A DNA stretch of 6,273 bases, taken from positions 1 to 6,273 of the forward strand of contig CAMLMI010000291.1 in assembly GCA_946480965.1 (NCBI GenBank). The letters are read 5' to 3'. The notes under the pieces were generated by a model that saw only the letters and a program-made list of their open reading frames with translations, was not told where the DNA came from and ran no database searches. Shown piece after piece: positions 1-6,273 of the stretch. Origin of the DNA: an uncultured Verrucomicrobiales bacterium (GTDB lineage Bacteria > Verrucomicrobiota > Verrucomicrobiae > Limisphaerales > CANJSG01). The position numbers and the translations under genes are program-made. Each line of letters begins with the position of its first letter. The stretch's first letter is position 1.

Positions 1-1161
1 CTCGAACTGGAGGAGCCGGACCGGCGCGCCTTGCTCCTGCGCTTCCTCCAGGGCCAGCCGTTCAAGGCCGTCGCAGGAGCCTTCGGCATCAGCGAAGACG
101 CCGCCCGGATGCGCGTAACGCGGGCCTTGGACCGATTGCGGGAAACGCTGGAACGCAAGGGCGTCTCCACCACGGCCGACGCGCTGGGGCACTCGCTGGC
201 CAGCCAAGCCGCCATCGCCGCGCCGGTGGCCTTGGTCGGAGCCGTGACCGCGTCGGCGCTATCTGCCGGATCGGCCAAAGCGGCGGCCGTCGTGGCGGCG
301 GGCTGGACCTTGAAGAAACTGGCGCTCGCTGGAGCCGCCTCGGCTGCGGCCGTCGGTGGACTGCTGCTCATCCAGCACCAGCAAAGCACCATCCGGACTC
401 TCCGCGACGAAGCCATCACACTGCGTCCCTTGGCTGAGCAAGTGCGCCAATTGGAGGATCGAAACAGACATCTGGCCGGCCTGCTGCCCCATGCCGATGA
501 AGTCGCCAACGCCCGCAAACTCCTGGAGCAAGTCTCCGCCTTGCAGGCCAAGCTCGCCGCCTCCGAAGCCGCCCTGAGCAATGCCATGGCCGACGCAGCG
601 GCGGCGCGGGCGGCGACCAATGGGATGGATGCAGTAGCTCGCGAGAAGCAGGCGATCAAGAGCTTCGATATTCATGTTCAGAAGACTATCGCCTCGGGAC
701 AGTCCGTTTTGATGGGCGGCTGGGAGATCAACGAAGGCAAACGGACCTATTCGTTGGTGACATTGAACTTCGACGAATCTGGCAGCATCGAGGCAGTGGC
801 GAAGCTCTTTGAGGGACCGTCCACAGCTATGGAGAAAGCTGATCTCCATCCCGCCAAAGGAAATGGATGGAACGAAGGTGTCTCCGAGGTGTTGGAGCCT
901 GTCCGGGCTTCTGCGCTGATCGAACAGATGGAACGGATCAGCGGAGTCGATGTCCTGTCGTTCCCATCGAGACAGACTTCGGACAAGCAGATGGGCCAAT
1001 TCATCATTCCCCAGATCATCGAAGTCGGAAAAGACAGGTATCACGTCGGCCCGAACGTGCTCTTCCGCCCAACGCTCTCCAGCGATCGGAAGACGGTGGA
1101 ACTTCAAGTCTGGACCCGCATCACCGCCCTCAATCAAACCCCGCTCCCGGCAGAACCCTGA
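1..1161 (+). CDS. Sigma-70-family (ECF-like) RNA polymerase sigma factor with C-terminal membrane segment and extra domain; 5' end missing
   Basis: The frame is open from base 1 to TGA at 1159-1161, followed by a second in-frame TGA, giving 386 visible residues. The start and regions 2-3 lie upstream of the window; the internal TTG at 31 is not a credible start because it would cut region 4. Residues 1-52 are sigma region 4, which contacts the -35 element: a helix with DRRALLLRF, then the helix-turn-helix FGISEDAARMRVTRALDRLR. An Ala-rich linker leads to a hydrophobic segment at 107-124 preceded by two lysines, so the sigma part should be cytoplasmic and the rest outside. Residues 129-200 look like a coiled coil. 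The last 180 residues form a mixed domain ending in a beta-rich stretch (318-378). The sigma assignment is secure. Membrane attachment is inferred, and the function of the C-terminal domain is unknown. Base composition falls in the 3' half. Confidence 0.85.
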   Translation, partial: LELEEPDRRALLLRFLQGQPFKAVAGAFGISEDAARMRVTRALDRLRETLERKGVSTTADALGHSLASQAAIAAPVALVGAVTASALSAGSAKAAAVVAAGWTLKKLALAGAASAAAVGGLLLIQHQQSTIRTLRDEAITLRPLAEQVRQLEDRNRHLAGLLPHADEVANARKLLEQVSALQAKLAASEAALSNAMADAAAARAATNGMDAVAREKQAIKSFDIHVQKTIASGQSVLMGGWEINEGKRTYSLVTLNFDESGSIEAVAKLFEGPSTAMEKADLHPAKGNGWNEGVSEVLEPVRASALIEQMERISGVDVLSFPSRQTSDKQMGQFIIPQIIEVGKDRYHVGPNVLFRPTLSSDRKTVELQVWTRITALNQTPLPAEP

Positions 1162-1270
1162 TGAGCGGTCCCGGCGTTCCGGCTCGAAGCAGCTAGCTGG
1201 TTTTCCTCCACGGGGTTCCGTCGGACAGGAGGGACTGGAGGATTGCTTTCAGGGCAGGGCGGGGTAGTCG

Positions 1271-3486
<2,216 letters not shown>

Positions 3487-3490
<4 letters not shown>

Positions 3491-3875
3491 AGACCAAACG
3501 CCGCGTGCTGCTCATCGAGGACAACGCGAACAACCGCTACCTCGCCTCCTTCATCCTCGAGCAGGCCGGCCTGGAGGTCCTGGTGGCCAAGGACGGCCGC
3601 AGCGGCGTCGAGATGGCCCGGGACGTGCGGCCCGACCTCATTCTCATGGATATCCAGATGCCTGAGATGGACGGCTACGAGGCCGCCCGCGTGCTGCTCG
3701 GCGACCGGGAGACGAAGGACATCCCCATCGTCGCCGCCACCTCCTTCGCCATGCCCGGCGACCGCGCCCGGGCCATGGGCATGGGCTTCGCCGACTATAT
3801 CGAGAAGCCGTTCGATCCCGACGATTTTTCCCAACGCATCCTGCGCCTCGTGGCGCGGACCCCGGACGAACCGAC

Positions 3876-3879
<4 letters not shown>
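3487..3879 (+). CDS. Single-domain response regulator (DivK/CheY-like receiver)
   Basis: This is a 130-residue receiver with no output domain. It should accept phosphate from a kinase and act by binding a protein partner. All phosphorylation residues are visible: the acidic pair Glu11-Asp12 (LLIEDN), phosphoacceptor Asp55 (LILMDIQMPEMDG), switch Thr85 and Lys107 (IEKP). The pattern EDNxxNRYLxxxxLE resembles DivK-type receivers more than chemotaxis CheY, but I do not assign the name. The open frame extends upstream to 3367. The ATG at 3487 is chosen because the receiver fold begins directly after it and because it overlaps the kinase stop as ATGA. No Shine-Dalgarno sequence stands out, so translation is probably coupled. 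Its stop overlaps the next gene's start in the same way. The flanking kinases are its likely phosphodonors or targets. Confidence 0.93.
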
Positions 3880-5987
<2,108 letters not shown>

Positions 5988-6000
5988 AACGGGCAAGGAC

Positions 6001-6030
6001 GCCCGGCCTGCGGCCTTTGCAGGCCGGGTT
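6001..6030 (+). terminator. GC-rich hairpin, probable terminator between convergent genes
   Basis: A perfect 10-bp inverted repeat pairs 6002-6011 (CCCGGCCTGC) with 6019-6028 (GCAGGCCGGG) around a 7-base loop, and a G-U pair can extend it by one. It starts 14 bases after the hybrid kinase stop and ends 37 bases before the fmt stop on the other strand, where a shared terminator would be expected. The T tract is only TT followed by CCCC on the plus strand, and there is none on the minus strand, so this is not a textbook intrinsic terminator. It could instead stabilise the 3' end of the mRNA. Confidence 0.6.
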
Positions 6031-6065
6031 CCCCGGTCCAGCGTTCATCCTGATGTCTGCAAATC

Positions 6066-6273
6066 TCACCCGAGCCGCGCCCCGGCTGTGAGAGGGAACC
6101 CGCGCAGAAAGTCAGCCGCCTTCACCCGCTTCGCCGCCTCGCGCTGGAGTTCGCCGATGCGCAATGCACCTTTTCCACAGGCCACGACCAGGCCCTGGTC
6201 GTCGGCTTGGAGAACGGTTCCCGGCGCGGCGGAACCTTCGGCCGGTTGGGTCTGGAAAAGCTTCACCAAGGAA
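6066..6273 (-). CDS. fmt: Methionyl-tRNA formyltransferase, C-terminal end only (runs off the right edge)
   Basis: On the minus strand, 68 complete codons are visible, ending at TGA (6068-6066). The protein continues beyond 6273, so the start is not in the window. Fmt transfers a formyl group from 10-formyl-tetrahydrofolate to Met-tRNA of the initiator type, in the cytoplasm. What is visible is the end of its C-terminal tRNA-binding domain: PGTVLQADDQGLVVACGKG, then ALRIGELQREAAKR and FLRGFPLTAGARLG, which follow the family's usual PGTV, ALRI-x-x-LQ-x-x-G-K-R and FL-x-G pattern. The usual Gly before Lys-Arg is Ala here. The visible part is about a fifth of a usual protein of roughly 310 residues; the catalytic domain lies outside. 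The gene converges on the signalling operon and is probably unrelated to it in function. Confidence 0.9.
   Translation of the reverse strand, partial: SLVKLFQTQPAEGSAAPGTVLQADDQGLVVACGKGALRIGELQREAAKRVKAADFLRGFPLTAGARLG

Noticed and set aside
1141..1168. A 6-bp inverted repeat (CCGCTC/GAGCGG) across the sigma factor stop codon
   Set aside because: The stem is short, the loop is 16 bases and no T tract follows, so a terminator call is not supported.
1190..1204. The 10-base palindrome CAGCTAGCTG followed within a few bases by TTTT
   Set aside because: A palindrome with no spacer folds into only a very short stem, so it is a poor intrinsic terminator. As an operator it has no second copy and no supporting context.
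1162..1270. A possible promoter for the signalling operon
   Set aside because: No -35/-10 pair with reasonable spacing could be read in this GC-rich gap. A promoter probably exists here or in the sigma gene, but I cannot place it.

Overview
The window is GC-rich bacterial chromosomal DNA, densely coding, with four of its five genes on the plus strand. The best taxonomic guess is Verrucomicrobiota or a related PVC-group lineage. That guess rests mainly on the first gene, a sigma factor whose C-terminus carries a membrane segment and a large extra domain, a style I associate with that group. It is an inference from gene style and not a proven assignment.

Layout. Bases 1-1161 hold the 3' part of a sigma-70-family (ECF-like) sigma factor whose start lies outside the window. 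Its region 4 DNA-binding helices are followed by a transmembrane segment, a coiled coil and a C-terminal domain. A 109-base gap (1162-1270) follows, with no convincing promoter or terminator. Bases 1271-5987 form a three-gene signalling operon in which each gene overlaps the next by ATGA. Its products are a membrane histidine kinase (PAS-GAF-PAS-HisKA-HATPase), a 130-residue stand-alone receiver resembling DivK/CheY, and a soluble hybrid kinase with a receiver at each end (REC-PAS-HisKA-HATPase-REC). A strong GC-rich hairpin at 6001-6030 lies between this operon and the convergent 3' end of fmt (methionyl-tRNA formyltransferase), which runs off the right edge on the minus strand.

How the genes may work together. 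Two kinases and three receiver domains are co-translated, with no HPt domain and no DNA-binding or enzymatic output domain in the operon. The likely picture is a branched phosphorelay or kinase-control module: the membrane kinase phosphorylates the small receiver and/or the N-terminal receiver of the hybrid kinase, and the signal leaves through an HPt protein or output regulator encoded elsewhere. The catalytic residues of both kinases and the acidic, Asp, Thr and Lys residues of all three receivers are present, so nothing looks degenerate. The parts are familiar families. The points most worth a second look are the membrane-attached sigma factor and the double-receiver kinase operon.
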